Source of the DNA: DATGPD01 sp041398565
GTDB lineage: Bacteria; Planctomycetota; UBA1135; UBA2386
DNA length: 64,000 nucleotides
NCBI GenBank assembly: GCA_041398565.1
Contig: JAWKUN010000003.1
Location: 930,001-994,000 of the forward strand
Direction: 5' to 3'
Numbering within the stretch: position 1 is the stretch's first letter; every line of letters begins with the position of its first letter. The position numbers and the translations under genes are program-made. Below the pieces are notes generated by a model. That model was not told the DNA's origin, did not search any database, and saw only the letters and a list, made by a program, of their open reading frames with translations. Below are positions 17,277 to 26,374 of the stretch, one piece after another.

Positions 17277-19031
17277 TCAGCGGTTGTAGAGGGCTCGCTC
17301 GCGCAGGTAGGCGCGGTTCAGCGAGTTGAATGCGGTGCGAGAGCTGAGGGCGAGTTCGAAGTTGAGCGTCGGGCTCATGACGTTGATCGAGCCGAGCGGA
17401 AACAGGGCCGTGGGCATGCGGATGTGCGTGTCGGAGGAGCCCGGGAAGTTGGCCGCGTCTCCCCCGTACAGGCCGGTCGGCATCGGTCCGTTCTTCACCA
17501 GGCCCATCGAGTGGCCGGTCTCGTGCGCCACCACCACGGCGATGAAGCGCGCCATGCGGCCGATGGCGTTGAGAATCACCGTCTGCCGCGAGTCGTTCAC
17601 CGAACCGGCGAGACGGCCGGCGTCCTGAGCGTTGGCTCCGACCGCCTGGCCGCCGACTTCGCTGCGCAGGGGATCGTAGGTCTGTCGGAACGTGGTGGTC
17701 GACGGTCCGGCCAGCCCGTTCACGTTGTCCATCACCGTGAGCACGAATACCCCCAGACGCGATCCTTGGATGTTGGTGAGGCAGTCGTCGTTCTGCGTGT
17801 CGTTGTTGGCGTCGTAGAGTGCCAGACCGAGCACCCCGGCCTGGCTCGGTGCCCCGGCGATGCAGATCTGCGAGAAGCCGAAGCTGTTGTAGGGCACGCT
17901 CGACTGCGCGCCGAAGGTGCCGGGCGGCGAGAAGGTGAAGCTCACGTTGGCCCCGCCGAGCAGCGTCGCCAGCTCGAGTACGACGGCGATCTGCATGAGG
18001 TTGAGGACGTTGGCGTTGACCTGGTTGTCCGGCCCCAGCACGCCGACGAGAGACAGTGCGTCGTAGAGATCGGGCCGGCCGTTGGCCCCGAGCGTCGTCT
18101 GCACCGAGTAGGCAGTGCCGCCGAGCGGTTGCAGGGCGTACGACTCGAGGTCGCGCGTCGTGTCGAGGTACCACACCTGGCTGGCGTTCGACGTGGTCTC
18201 GAACGGCCGCAGCGCATCGTTGGCGGTCACAGTGCGCAACGCGAACATGCGCGGCGCCGACCGCATGCCGCTCGAGTCGTCGATGGTGGCGGTCAGCGTC
18301 ACATCGGCGGCCGGGAACGACAGGGTCGGCGGAACCCGGTAGCTGGCGAGGACCGAGGTCGCGTTCAACGTCTGCAGGTGGGGCACGAGGTTGCTGCCCG
18401 CGGCCACGCTCTGGCCGCTCACCGTCACGGCGACGTCAGCAGCGACGAAGTTGGCGGCCGGCGCCACGTTCGAGGTCGCGTCGCTGTAGGCGAGGTCGAT
18501 GGTGAAGCCGGTGGTCGGGACCTGCAGGGTGCCACCCGCCGGGCCGGTTCCGTTCAGCAGCGTGTCGACCTCGCTGGCCGTGAAGCTCGAGATCACCGGC
18601 GCATCGCCGTCGCCTTGCGTGAGCACCACACCGGTGCCGGCGACGCCGAGGTTGCCGGCCGTGTCGGCGACCACGTCGTTGCCCGACGCCAACGCCAGGG
18701 TCGACGTGCCGGGCGCCAGTGCGACCCCCGTGCCGAGTACGACGTCGATGGTGCGCGCGTCGACCTGGCTCGGCGCCGCGACGACGTCACCCAGCGAGCT
18801 TCCCGGGCTCAGGGCCAGGTCCGCGTCGGTGAGCAGCCTGCCGGCCACCAGCGCAACCGCTTCGTCGAAGGTGAGCCTCAGCGTCTCACCCGGGGACGGG
18901 TTGGGGCCGGAGCCGAGCACCGCCGCGGCCAGCAGCACCGGCGGGGTGGTGTCGTTCGTGCGGTTGCCGCCGCCCTTGCAGCCGTGGGCCGTGAGTGCGA
19001 GTACGGGCAGGACGAGTGCAGATCGCCTCAT
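17277..19031 (-). CDS. exported metzincin-like protein with Ig-like N-terminal region
   Basis: This 584-residue protein has a short hydrophobic export signal ending near Cys18 (ALTAHGC), a weak lipobox. The N-terminal half contains bacterial Ig-like segments (TPPVLLAAAVLGSGPNPSPG; LRLTFDEAVAL, as in SbsA/Big_5 repeats). The C-terminal part has VVAHETGHSMGLVK, an HExxH zinc motif followed by a glycine, and a later Met-turn-like SINVMSP. The third metzincin ligand position is Lys instead of His or Asp, so zinc binding may be changed or lost. It is the first gene of a two-gene unit. A possible leaderless promoter (TATCGA on the minus strand at 19039-19044) precedes the ATG. Confidence 0.68.
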   Translation of the reverse strand: MRRSALVLPVLALTAHGCKGGGNRTNDTTPPVLLAAAVLGSGPNPSPGETLRLTFDEAVALVAGRLLTDADLALSPGSSLGDVVAAPSQVDARTIDVVLGTGVALAPGTSTLALASGNDVVADTAGNLGVAGTGVVLTQGDGDAPVISSFTASEVDTLLNGTGPAGGTLQVPTTGFTIDLAYSDATSNVAPAANFVAADVAVTVSGQSVAAGSNLVPHLQTLNATSVLASYRVPPTLSFPAADVTLTATIDDSSGMRSAPRMFALRTVTANDALRPFETTSNASQVWYLDTTRDLESYALQPLGGTAYSVQTTLGANGRPDLYDALSLVGVLGPDNQVNANVLNLMQIAVVLELATLLGGANVSFTFSPPGTFGAQSSVPYNSFGFSQICIAGAPSQAGVLGLALYDANNDTQNDDCLTNIQGSRLGVFVLTVMDNVNGLAGPSTTTFRQTYDPLRSEVGGQAVGANAQDAGRLAGSVNDSRQTVILNAIGRMARFIAVVVAHETGHSMGLVKNGPMPTGLYGGDAANFPGSSDTHIRMPTALFPLGSINVMSPTLNFELALSSRTAFNSLNRAYLRERALYNR

Positions 19032-19579
19032 CGTTGGTTCGATACGAAGGGGAGGGGGAGGTCGCAACGCTACCTATCGGATCCTCGATTGTCGCGACAC
19101 GAGCGCGCCGCCAGGAGCGGCAGGCCCGTCTACAGCGCGCACGGGCGCTGGCGAGCACGCGCCGGGGCCCGCCGCGGCGGTTCGGCATCGCCACGGCGCT
19201 CGGGTTCGGGCTGGTGGGCCTGGCCGTGGCGCAGGCGCTCACCTGGACGCCCCCGCTTCCCGAGCGGGCCGTGCGGGCCATGCGACCGCGCGAAGGGCCG
19301 CGGCTCCTGGAGCCGGCCGAGGGCGGCGTCGTGGGCGAGCGCCTGAGCTGGCTCTGGGGCGGTGCCCCACGGCCGTGGCACGTGGTGATCCTCGACGCGG
19401 AGTACGCGGAGCTGGCGCGCCTGGGGCCGACCGAGGCCGGCGCCAGGTCGGTGCCGTTTCCCGCGGCCCTGGCCGAGCGACTGGCCAGCGGACCGTCTGC
19501 CTACTGGTACGTCGAGTCCGCCGATCGGCAGCCACGCGTGCGCTCGCGCCTGTCCGCCTTCGTGGCGCCAGCGCGCTGA
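18995..19579 (+). CDS. small single-pass membrane protein, function unknown
   Basis: This gene encodes up to 194 residues with a basic cytoplasmic N-terminus rich in Arg, one transmembrane helix (FGIATALGFGLVGLAVAQAL), and an extracytoplasmic domain. That domain starts with LLEPAEGGVVGERLSWLWGG and ends with a beta-strand pattern resembling a fibronectin-like domain. I do not recognise the family. The start is uncertain. The ATG at 18995 overlaps the divergent metzincin-like gene by 37 bases, and a TTG at 19034 would avoid the overlap. The gene lies upstream of an atypical kinase on the same strand with about 146 bases between them. Confidence 0.5.
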   Translation: MRVRAGRVQIASSLVRYEGEGEVATLPIGSSIVATRARRQERQARLQRARALASTRRGPPRRFGIATALGFGLVGLAVAQALTWTPPLPERAVRAMRPREGPRLLEPAEGGVVGERLSWLWGGAPRPWHVVILDAEYAELARLGPTEAGARSVPFPAALAERLASGPSAYWYVESADRQPRVRSRLSAFVAPAR

Positions 19580-19725
19580 TTCCCGGCGATGCGCCGTCGC
19601 CCCGAGCGGGTGGCGCCACCGTCATGGGCGCCGTCCGCCGTAACTCAACTCGTCTAGGGGGTCTACCGAAAGACTGGCCAAGCGGGAGTGAGACCGCCAG
19701 ACGCCGCAACTTTGACAACGCAACT

Positions 19726-20655
19726 ATGATGAAGATCGCGGTCGGTGAGATCGTGCAGGGGTACCGGGTGGTCCGGTTTCTCGGCCGCGGGGGCTTCGCC
19801 TCCGTGTACTTGGCCGAGCATCAGGACACGGGCGAGAAGGTCGCGCTCAAGGTGGGAGCGACCGCGGGTGGGGGCCGCCAGGTCACCCGCCTGCTCGAGG
19901 TCACCGCCAGGCGCACCCCAGAAGGCATCAGTCCGGACGAGCTTCCGGCCGAGGCCGTGTTCCTGCAGGGCCAGGACGTCCGCATCGACTTGTTCGATGG
20001 CGAAGAGGTCCGCCGCATGCTGCAGCTCGAAGGCGAACTGCTCGAACGGGGCAGCTCGCCGTCGTTGGTGCAGCTCAAGGATCGCTTGGTCCTCGACGGC
20101 CGACCGGTGCTGGTGCTCGAGTACGTGCGCGGCAAGACGCTGCGCGAGAAGATCCGCAGCCTCGAGGGGATCCATCTCAACTGGTTCCTGGCTGCCGTGC
20201 GCGCGTTGCTGGCGATGCACGAGGCCGGCACGCTCGAGTACCACGGCGACCTCAAGCCGGAGAACATCGTCATCAAGCCGAGCGGCAAGGTGGTGCTGAT
20301 CGACCCGGCGATGCGAACCAGCGGCAGGGACATCATCACCACGACGCCGCACTACAACCCGTTGCTCCTGGCCGACGGCAAGGCCGACGTGATGGCGATC
20401 GGGATCATGATCTACGAGATCCTCACGGGCACCCTGCCGTTCGACGAGGTGCCGTGGGAGTACGCGGGCAAGAAGGTCGGCGGCGAGACCGCCCGGCTGT
20501 CGCTCTCGTTCTTCTTCAGCTACTGCCCGCCGCAGATGCTCAACCCGAAGACGCCGCCCGAGCTCGAGCGCATCATCTACCGCGCCATCACGGTGCCCAG
20601 CTACGGCTTGACCGAGTTGCGCACGGACCTCGAGGACTTCATCGGCAAGGCGTGA
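19726..20655 (+). CDS. atypical Hanks-type kinase (HGD in place of HRD, DPA in place of DFG)
   Basis: This 309-residue soluble protein is a stand-alone kinase fold. It has the glycine loop FLGRGGFASVY, Lys42 in VALKV, an extended segment of about 60 residues before helix C, HGDLKPENIV (His173-Gly174-Asp175) and LIDPAM (Asp193). The catalytic Asp, Lys and Asn and the metal-binding Asp are kept, but the HRD arginine is Gly and DFG is DPA. It could be an RD-independent active kinase or a signalling pseudokinase. No transmembrane helix or TPR is present. ATGs at 19726 and 19729 are adjacent, and the frame is open upstream to an ATG at 19624. Convergent with the next gene; stops are 13 bases apart. 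Confidence 0.78.
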   Translation: MMKIAVGEIVQGYRVVRFLGRGGFASVYLAEHQDTGEKVALKVGATAGGGRQVTRLLEVTARRTPEGISPDELPAEAVFLQGQDVRIDLFDGEEVRRMLQLEGELLERGSSPSLVQLKDRLVLDGRPVLVLEYVRGKTLREKIRSLEGIHLNWFLAAVRALLAMHEAGTLEYHGDLKPENIVIKPSGKVVLIDPAMRTSGRDIITTTPHYNPLLLADGKADVMAIGIMIYEILTGTLPFDEVPWEYAGKKVGGETARLSLSFFFSYCPPQMLNPKTPPELERIIYRAITVPSYGLTELRTDLEDFIGKA

Positions 20656-20667
20656 GCGCTCGGCCTT

Positions 20668-21804
20668 CTACGGGCCGAACACCACGACAAGTCCGCGCGA
20701 GAACGCGATGCCCGACGTCGCGTTGGGATCAGCGACGAGGGACTGCATGGCCACCCCGATGCCGAGCAGGAGCGGGTCGTTGGGCAGTGGGAAGCCGACC
20801 GTCGCGCCGGCCGGTGGCAGGGCCAGCATGACGACCGACGGGTAGGCGACCAGCAGGGTCGCACCGTAGGTCGGGACCGCGACGTTGGCCGCGCTCGGGC
20901 CGATCAACAGGCCGGCGGCGGTCGCCTGGCCCCAGGAGTTGCCGACGCTCACGGGGAACACCTGGCCCAGCCGCGGCGGCGCGGTCGCGGTCAGGCTCGG
21001 CACGCCGTTGGTGCCCATCGAGCCCTGACCGTAGTTGCTGGCGTGCGCCACCGTGTCGCAGGGCGTGAACGGCCACGACTGGCAGTCGACGGAGACCGTG
21101 TACCAACCCGCAGACTCGTAGTTGCGCGCCGCGACGAACAGGGTGTAGGTGCCGGTGGCCGGGATGGTGAAGGGCATCGAACCGTTGCCCGCTACGGCAG
21201 CGACCTCGGTGCCGGCGGCGTCGACGAGCTGCGCGAAGTGGATGTAGTAGGTCGGGCAGCACGTCGTCTGGCAGGTGAACCGGAGCAGGGCCGACTCCCC
21301 CGCCGTGGCGTGCAGCGTGTAGACGTCGAACTCGGCCCTCGCCGCCAGCGCCCCTTGGATGTTCCAGTTGAAGGCGATGCGATCGGCCGCGGCCGGATCG
21401 TTCAATCGGTCGAGCTGGAACGCGTACCAGCCGGTGGACTGGTTGTTCCGGGCGCGCACTTCGAGGGTGTAGAAGCCGGTGGTGGGAAGGCTCACGGTGA
21501 AGGTGCCGACGCCCTGCACGCCGCCGAGGTGCGTCGTGCCCTGCCAGAGGTCGATCTGGTGCAGGTAGTAGGTCGGGCAGCAGGTCGTCTGGCTGCAGAA
21601 CGACACGCGTAGAGTGTCGCCTTGCTGGCCGCCGGCCAGCAGGTAGCGCTGCGTCTCGTTCGCCATCGTGATCGTGCCTGTGCGCGCCGGCTCGCCGTAG
21701 CGCACCTGGATCTGGGTGCTGGCAGACACGGCGAGGACCAGAGCGGCGGCCCACGCCAGCACGCGCCGGACCAGGGGAGGACGGGGAGATCGACGGGTTT
21801 CCAT
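20668..21804 (-). CDS. secreted beta-rich protein with two pre-peptidase-like repeats and a shared C-terminal domain
   Basis: This 378-residue protein has a basic N-terminus and a signal peptide ending near SASTQ. Two similar beta-rich modules follow, at about residues 35-140 and 145-245. Each contains the unusual segment QTTCCPTYY (SQTTCCPTYYLH; CQTTCCPTYYIH) and a phrase of the form TGFYTLEVRARN or TGTYTLFVAARN, like bacterial pre-peptidase C-terminal domains. The last 125 residues resemble the C-terminal domain of two secreted proteins in the island. A clear Shine-Dalgarno AGAAGGA lies 7 bases before the ATG, which is rare in this part of the window. The function is unknown; a cell-surface or extracellular binding role is likely. 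Confidence 0.75.
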   Translation of the reverse strand: METRRSPRPPLVRRVLAWAAALVLAVSASTQIQVRYGEPARTGTITMANETQRYLLAGGQQGDTLRVSFCSQTTCCPTYYLHQIDLWQGTTHLGGVQGVGTFTVSLPTTGFYTLEVRARNNQSTGWYAFQLDRLNDPAAADRIAFNWNIQGALAARAEFDVYTLHATAGESALLRFTCQTTCCPTYYIHFAQLVDAAGTEVAAVAGNGSMPFTIPATGTYTLFVAARNYESAGWYTVSVDCQSWPFTPCDTVAHASNYGQGSMGTNGVPSLTATAPPRLGQVFPVSVGNSWGQATAAGLLIGPSAANVAVPTYGATLLVAYPSVVMLALPPAGATVGFPLPNDPLLLGIGVAMQSLVADPNATSGIAFSRGLVVVFGP

Positions 21805-21953
21805 GGGTGTTCCTTCTCGGTGAGGAGCGCGGAGCGAGGTCGGGTCGTGCCGAAGGCGGTCGGGCGACCTGGGACCTCGACACGCGGTCCGCCAGGCCCT
21901 TGTACCCGTCGAGGCCTCCCTCACGCGGTTGTTTGCGATTCTCGTGCGAACCG

Positions 21954-24620
21954 TCAGTGGCAGGCTTCCCTGAGGATGCGCGCGCGCCATGCGCGCACCC
22001 ACTCCGGCGCGTCGGCGTCGAGTTCGACGAGGCGCGTGGCCCGGCAGGCCGCGTCCGCGGCGTCGTGCCGCAGCATCCAGTCGGCGAGGGCCAGCCGGGC
22101 GCGCACGTCGTCGGGGGCTCTGCGGTTCCAGGCGGCGACGATCTCCAAGACCCGGTCGGAGCCGGCGAGGAGGGCGCCGGTGTGCACGGACATCAGCTCG
22201 TCGGGGTCGAGGTCGACGCGCTGTGCGGCCTCGTCGATCCAACCCACCATGGCCTGGCGCAGCGCCGCCTCGTCGTCGGCGTCCAGCGAATGCTCGATGA
22301 GGAAGGCCGAGCCCATGGTCAACGCCGGGATGAGCATGGTGCGGCGCTCGAGCACGCCGCTCGGCAGGTCCAGCGCCCGGCGTAGCTTGGCGGCGGCGTC
22401 GGCGTCCTTGCGTCGCACCGCCAGCACCGTGGCCTGCAGGTAGGGCACCGAGCCCTCGAGGGCGTGGTCGCTGGCGGACTCGAGCGCCGTGCTGAGTCGG
22501 GACAGCGAGAAGGGGCGGCCGTCGCCGCCCTGGGCCGCGAGCCAGATCGGGCGGTACACGCGCACCATCGCCGGCGGAATGCGGAGGAAGGCCTCGCCCA
22601 GGTGGGCTTGCCCGCCCTCGGGGGCGGCGTCGCGGAGTTCACTCCAGAGCGGCAGGATCTGGCCGAAGAGCTGCAGCAGCACCCAAGCCATCTCGTGGCG
22701 CTCGAGCTTGCCGAGCGCCAGCTTGCGCAGCGCCGCGTTGCCCACGGCCCGGACGTTGCAGGCCTGCCAGACCAAGCGAGCGTAGCGAGCCTCGCTGGCG
22801 CCGAAGCGCACGCGGACTCGAGCCAGCAGGTGCTCGGCGGCGTCGCGGTCGCCGTCGAGGCCGGCGAGGCACAGACCGAAGAACGCGACCTGCGGGTCGT
22901 GCGGGTAGAGGGTTTCGAGCACCTGGGCGAAGGTGCGCGCTTCCGCCAGGCGGGCGTGCAGGAGCAGGGTCACGCCGAAGCAGTCGTTGACGCGGCGGTG
23001 GTAGGGATCCTCGATGCGTGCTTGCCGCAACAGGCTCAGGACCTCGTGCGGATCGTCGCTGAGCAGCACGCGCGCATACAGTCGGTCGGCGGGTTCGAGG
23101 ACGTCGGGGCTCGCCTCGGCCAGCCGCAGCGCTTCCTCGGCTCGACCGAGGTTGCGGTCGGGATCGTGCAGGCGGTCGATCCCGAGGTCGGCCTCCAGCA
23201 AGCAGACCTTGGCGCGGTGGCGGCCCAAGTCCGGGCGCGCTGCCAGGTCGGTCAGAACCTGCGCCGCGTCGGCGTAGCGACGCGCGCCGTCGAGCGTCTG
23301 CACGCGCCGGATCAGCAGCTCGACGTCGTCGGGGTAGCCGGCGGCTTCGGCGCGTGCCAGCAGGTCGAGCGCCGCTCGGTAGTCGCCGCGGCGGCGGGCG
23401 AAGTCGCCCGACTGGAAGAGCGCCTGGGCGCTGGCGATCTCGCGCGCGGCGGCTTCCTCGGCGCGTGCCTGGGCCAGTCGTTCGTTGGCGCCGGACAGGC
23501 GCGCATTCTCGCGCGCTTGCCGCAGGCCGAGGACCGCGCTGACGGTGATGGTCACCAGCAGCAGGGCCAGCGCTGCGACGAGCAGGACCGGCCCGCGGTG
23601 CCGGCGCACGAACTTGCGCATGCGGTAGGCCCGGCTCGGCGGGCGAACCTCGACCGGCATGTGTTGCAGGTAGCGGCGCACGTCCTCGGCGAGCGCCGAA
23701 GGTGTGGCGTAGCGATGGCTCGGCTCGTCGGCCGTCGCGGCGAGGACGATCCAGTCCAGGTCGCCGATGAGGTCGCCGAGGAGCTGCGGCGCCGTCATGC
23801 GTCGCGCCGCGGCCAGTGTCTCGGCGCGCTGCGGGTCGCGGGCGATCAGTTGCGCCAGGCGGGCACTGGCTCGGCTGGCGACGGGTTGTTGGACGCGTGC
23901 CAGCGCTCGCACCGGCCCGAGTTCGCGGAGCTCGGCCGGGTCGAGCGGCAGCAGACCCGACAAGAGCTCGTACAGGATCACGCCCAGCGCGTGCACGTCG
24001 GTGCGCGTGTCCACCGGATCGCCGCGGGCCTGCTCGGGGCTCATGTACACGAGCGTCCCCAGCACGGTCCCCGGCAGGGTCGGCAGCTGGTCTTCGGTGA
24101 GGTGCTGGTCGAGGCCGCGCGCCAGGCCGAAGTCGATGATCTTCGGCAGCGGCGTTCCGTCGGCAGTCGACACCAGCACGTTGCTCGGCTTGAGGTCGCG
24201 GTGGATGACGCCGCGCTGATGCGCATGCTGGACGCCGGCACAGAGGTGGCGGAACAGCTCGAGACGTTCGGCCAACGTCATGCGCAATGCGTCGCAAAAC
24301 GACGTGATCGGACGGCCATCGACGAACTCGAGGGCGAAGAACAGATGGCCGTCGACTTCGCCGGTGTCGTAGAGCTTGGCGATGTAGGCGCTGTTCATGC
24401 GCCCGAGGGCCTCTCGCTCGACACGGAACTGCTGCTGGATCTCGAACAGGCGCGCGTCGGGCTTGAGGAGCTTGAGCGCCACCAGGCGGTGCAGGCGCTC
24501 GTCCTCGGCGCAGAACACCCGGCCGAACCTGCCTTCGCCCAGCTCCCGGATCAGACGGTAGGGCCCCAACCTGGATGCGGCGGGTGGCACGGGCTCGGCT
24601 TCGTCTCCGGGCTCAGGCAC
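21954..24620 (-). CDS. membrane Ser/Thr protein kinase with TPR-like C-terminal region
   Basis: This 888-residue Hanks-type kinase has GEGRFG (28-33), Lys50, HRDLKPSN (His140-Arg141-Asp142), DFG (163-165) and SPEQ. A transmembrane helix lies at about 344-366 after a basic RRHRG anchor. About 520 helical residues follow and look like degenerate TPRs. The start ATG lies inside the 3' end of the upstream ECF sigma factor gene (8-base overlap), so translation of the two is probably coupled. ECF sigma factors co-encoded with a kinase are a known planctomycete arrangement in which the kinase is thought to activate the sigma factor. That partnership is inferred here from gene order. Confidence 0.92.
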   Translation of the reverse strand: MPEPGDEAEPVPPAASRLGPYRLIRELGEGRFGRVFCAEDERLHRLVALKLLKPDARLFEIQQQFRVEREALGRMNSAYIAKLYDTGEVDGHLFFALEFVDGRPITSFCDALRMTLAERLELFRHLCAGVQHAHQRGVIHRDLKPSNVLVSTADGTPLPKIIDFGLARGLDQHLTEDQLPTLPGTVLGTLVYMSPEQARGDPVDTRTDVHALGVILYELLSGLLPLDPAELRELGPVRALARVQQPVASRASARLAQLIARDPQRAETLAAARRMTAPQLLGDLIGDLDWIVLAATADEPSHRYATPSALAEDVRRYLQHMPVEVRPPSRAYRMRKFVRRHRGPVLLVAALALLLVTITVSAVLGLRQARENARLSGANERLAQARAEEAAAREIASAQALFQSGDFARRRGDYRAALDLLARAEAAGYPDDVELLIRRVQTLDGARRYADAAQVLTDLAARPDLGRHRAKVCLLEADLGIDRLHDPDRNLGRAEEALRLAEASPDVLEPADRLYARVLLSDDPHEVLSLLRQARIEDPYHRRVNDCFGVTLLLHARLAEARTFAQVLETLYPHDPQVAFFGLCLAGLDGDRDAAEHLLARVRVRFGASEARYARLVWQACNVRAVGNAALRKLALGKLERHEMAWVLLQLFGQILPLWSELRDAAPEGGQAHLGEAFLRIPPAMVRVYRPIWLAAQGGDGRPFSLSRLSTALESASDHALEGSVPYLQATVLAVRRKDADAAAKLRRALDLPSGVLERRTMLIPALTMGSAFLIEHSLDADDEAALRQAMVGWIDEAAQRVDLDPDELMSVHTGALLAGSDRVLEIVAAWNRRAPDDVRARLALADWMLRHDAADAACRATRLVELDADAPEWVRAWRARILREACH

Positions 24621-25422
24621 CGCGCTCCTCCAGCAAGCGCTCGTCGCCGGGTGATGCTGGTGCCTCGCTGGCGTCCTCCTGCCACAGGTCGGGCCACAGC
24701 TCGCGAGCGCGTCGTTCCATGCACGCGCTCTCCTCGACGTAGTCGGCGTGGTAGGAACTGCCGTCGCCGGCGCGCAGCGTCTCGGCGAGTCGCCGCCGCA
24801 CGGTGTTGCGCAGCTCGCGCTTGCCGCGTCGCAGCAGTTCGTGCACCGCGTGCGTGGACGTGTCCAACTCGTCGGCGATCACGGCGGCCGCGGCTTCCTC
24901 GCCGGCGCGGCCGCCGCAGTGGGGAATGCCGAACCGCCTGGCCAGCGCGTGCGCCTGGCGCGGATTGCGCTGCGCCAGCGCGTGCAGCGCCGTGTGTACC
25001 AGACCTCGAAACCACCCCAATTCCTCGGCGTCCTCGGCGTCGGTGTCTTCGCGTCCGATCTCCGTCACGAGCGCAGCGTCGACGGCGATGCCGGCGGCGT
25101 TGGGTTCCTTGCGCACCAGGTCGAACACGAAGTTGCGGGCGACACCCTGGATGAAGCGGCGGAACGGGCCGCGTGCCCGATCGGCGCGCGCCAGGACCTC
25201 GGCGGCGGCCAGGTAGGAGAAGAACTCGTCCACCAGCTGGTCGCTGCGCGCACGCAGGTGGTGGGCGCGGAGCCGCGCGCGCAGGGTGTGCTCGATCGGC
25301 TCGCGATAGCTCTGCAAGAAGCGGCGCCAGCCCGCATCGCGATGACCCGGGTCGGAAGCGATGGCTCGGTGCACCATCTTAGTCCACAGGGTGGTCGGGT
25401 AGGGATCGCGAGGCTCGGTCAT
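24613..25422 (-). CDS. ECF-type sigma factor linked to a Ser/Thr kinase
   Basis: This 269-residue protein is an RNA polymerase sigma factor of the ECF class. A sigma-2-like region includes LVDEFFSYLAAAEVLARAD and RFIQGVARNFVFDLVRKE. A sigma-4-like helix-turn-helix includes VIADELDTSTHAVHELLRRG. The C-terminus continues about 60 residues beyond sigma-4, which is common for kinase-associated ECF groups. The ATG at 25422 is followed directly by MTEPRDPYPTTLWTKMV. It forms an overlapping pair with the kinase gene downstream. An 80-bp tandem repeat lies 55 bases upstream of the start and may be part of its control region. Confidence 0.85.
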   Translation of the reverse strand: MTEPRDPYPTTLWTKMVHRAIASDPGHRDAGWRRFLQSYREPIEHTLRARLRAHHLRARSDQLVDEFFSYLAAAEVLARADRARGPFRRFIQGVARNFVFDLVRKEPNAAGIAVDAALVTEIGREDTDAEDAEELGWFRGLVHTALHALAQRNPRQAHALARRFGIPHCGGRAGEEAAAAVIADELDTSTHAVHELLRRGKRELRNTVRRRLAETLRAGDGSSYHADYVEESACMERRARELWPDLWQEDASEAPASPGDERLLEERGA

Positions 25423-25476
25423 GGGGTGCTCCGATCGGTCGGCCCCCGACTCTACTGCAGATCGCGCGTGGCTTCG

Positions 25477-25628
25477 GGGCTAGCCGAAGGCTCGCGATCG
25501 CGAAGGCGATCGCCAGCAACATGGCTCGGAGCCCGTACGCTCGGTTCTTTCACGGGCTATGAGCCGAAGGCTCGCGATCGCGAAGGCGATCGCCAGCAAT
25601 ATGGCTCGGAGCCCGTACGCTCGATTCT
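25477..25628. repeat. two-copy tandem repeat, 80-bp period, with nested palindromes
   Basis: Two 66-base units at 25483-25548 and 25563-25628 differ at only two positions. Each is preceded by GGGCTA, with an extra TGA in the second copy. Every unit contains the palindromes CGCGATCGCG and GGCGATCGCC separated by two bases, giving two GATCGC-rich dyads per unit. The array lies upstream of the ECF sigma gene (start 25422, minus strand). It may be an operator or a dispersed palindromic element. Confidence 0.85.
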
Positions 25629-25866
25629 GTCGCACGCTCCGAGGCAATGTCCGCATTACCGGGTCGCGCGGGCTGCAAGTGCTGCGAGTCCTCGCGGTCT
25701 GCTGTCCGCCACAGTGCGGAATCCGCCACGCCCGAGTGGCGCTGGGGGCCCTGTCAGCGATCAGCCGCGGCCCGTCTGGTCGGCGCGCAGCGCCGACTCG
25801 CACTTCTCGGTGCGGCCGCAGGCTGCGATAGGATCCGATGCGACCGCGGCCCGAGGCGCGAGCGAG

Positions 25867-26259
25867 TCATCGCCGCCACCGCCGCCACCAGCGTGGTGCG
25901 CGCGCCGGTCCGCCAGCCTCGCGCAGGAACCGCGCGATGCGCGTGCGTCCCCTCTCGGCGGCTCGCTGCACGGGTGTCATCCCGTGCTCGTCCTCGGCTT
26001 CGGCGTCTGCCCCGCGTGCCATCAGCAGATGGACGACGGCGAGGTGTCCCTCCTGCGCGGCCAGGTGGAGAGGCGTCTGGCCGTCGCCGGTGCACACGCC
26101 GGGCGGGAGACCGCCATCGAGGAACCTCCGCACTGCATCGAGACTGCCGAGCTGGGCCGCGGTGTGCAACGGGGTCCACCCTGGCGTCCGTCTGGCGGTG
26201 GCGCTCGCCAACGCCTGGATGGCGCGGATCTCGTCGTGAGGATCGGTCGCATCGACCAT
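25867..26259 (-). CDS. ankyrin-repeat protein
   Basis: This 130-residue protein contains three ankyrin repeats. They are recognisable by GWTPLHTAAQLGSLDAVRRF, GQTPLHLAAQEGHLAVVHLL and HGMTPVQRAAERG. No signal peptide is seen, so it is probably cytoplasmic and mediates a protein contact. The C-terminus ends in a Trp/Arg-rich tail (RWWRRWRR). It lies 115 bases downstream of the large membrane-anchored protein gene on the same strand and might be transcribed with it. The start ATG at 26259 has no strong ribosome-binding site. Confidence 0.8.
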   Translation of the reverse strand: MVDATDPHDEIRAIQALASATARRTPGWTPLHTAAQLGSLDAVRRFLDGGLPPGVCTGDGQTPLHLAAQEGHLAVVHLLMARGADAEAEDEHGMTPVQRAAERGRTRIARFLREAGGPARAPRWWRRWRR

Positions 26260-26374
26260 CGTCTCGCCGTCTTGTCGTGGCGAGGGGCCGACTCACGCGG
26301 GTCTCGGAGCCGTCGGTGTCCCCGAGGCAGGTGGCCGCGCATTCGGCCCCGCCGACGCCGCCTGCTGCCGCAGC

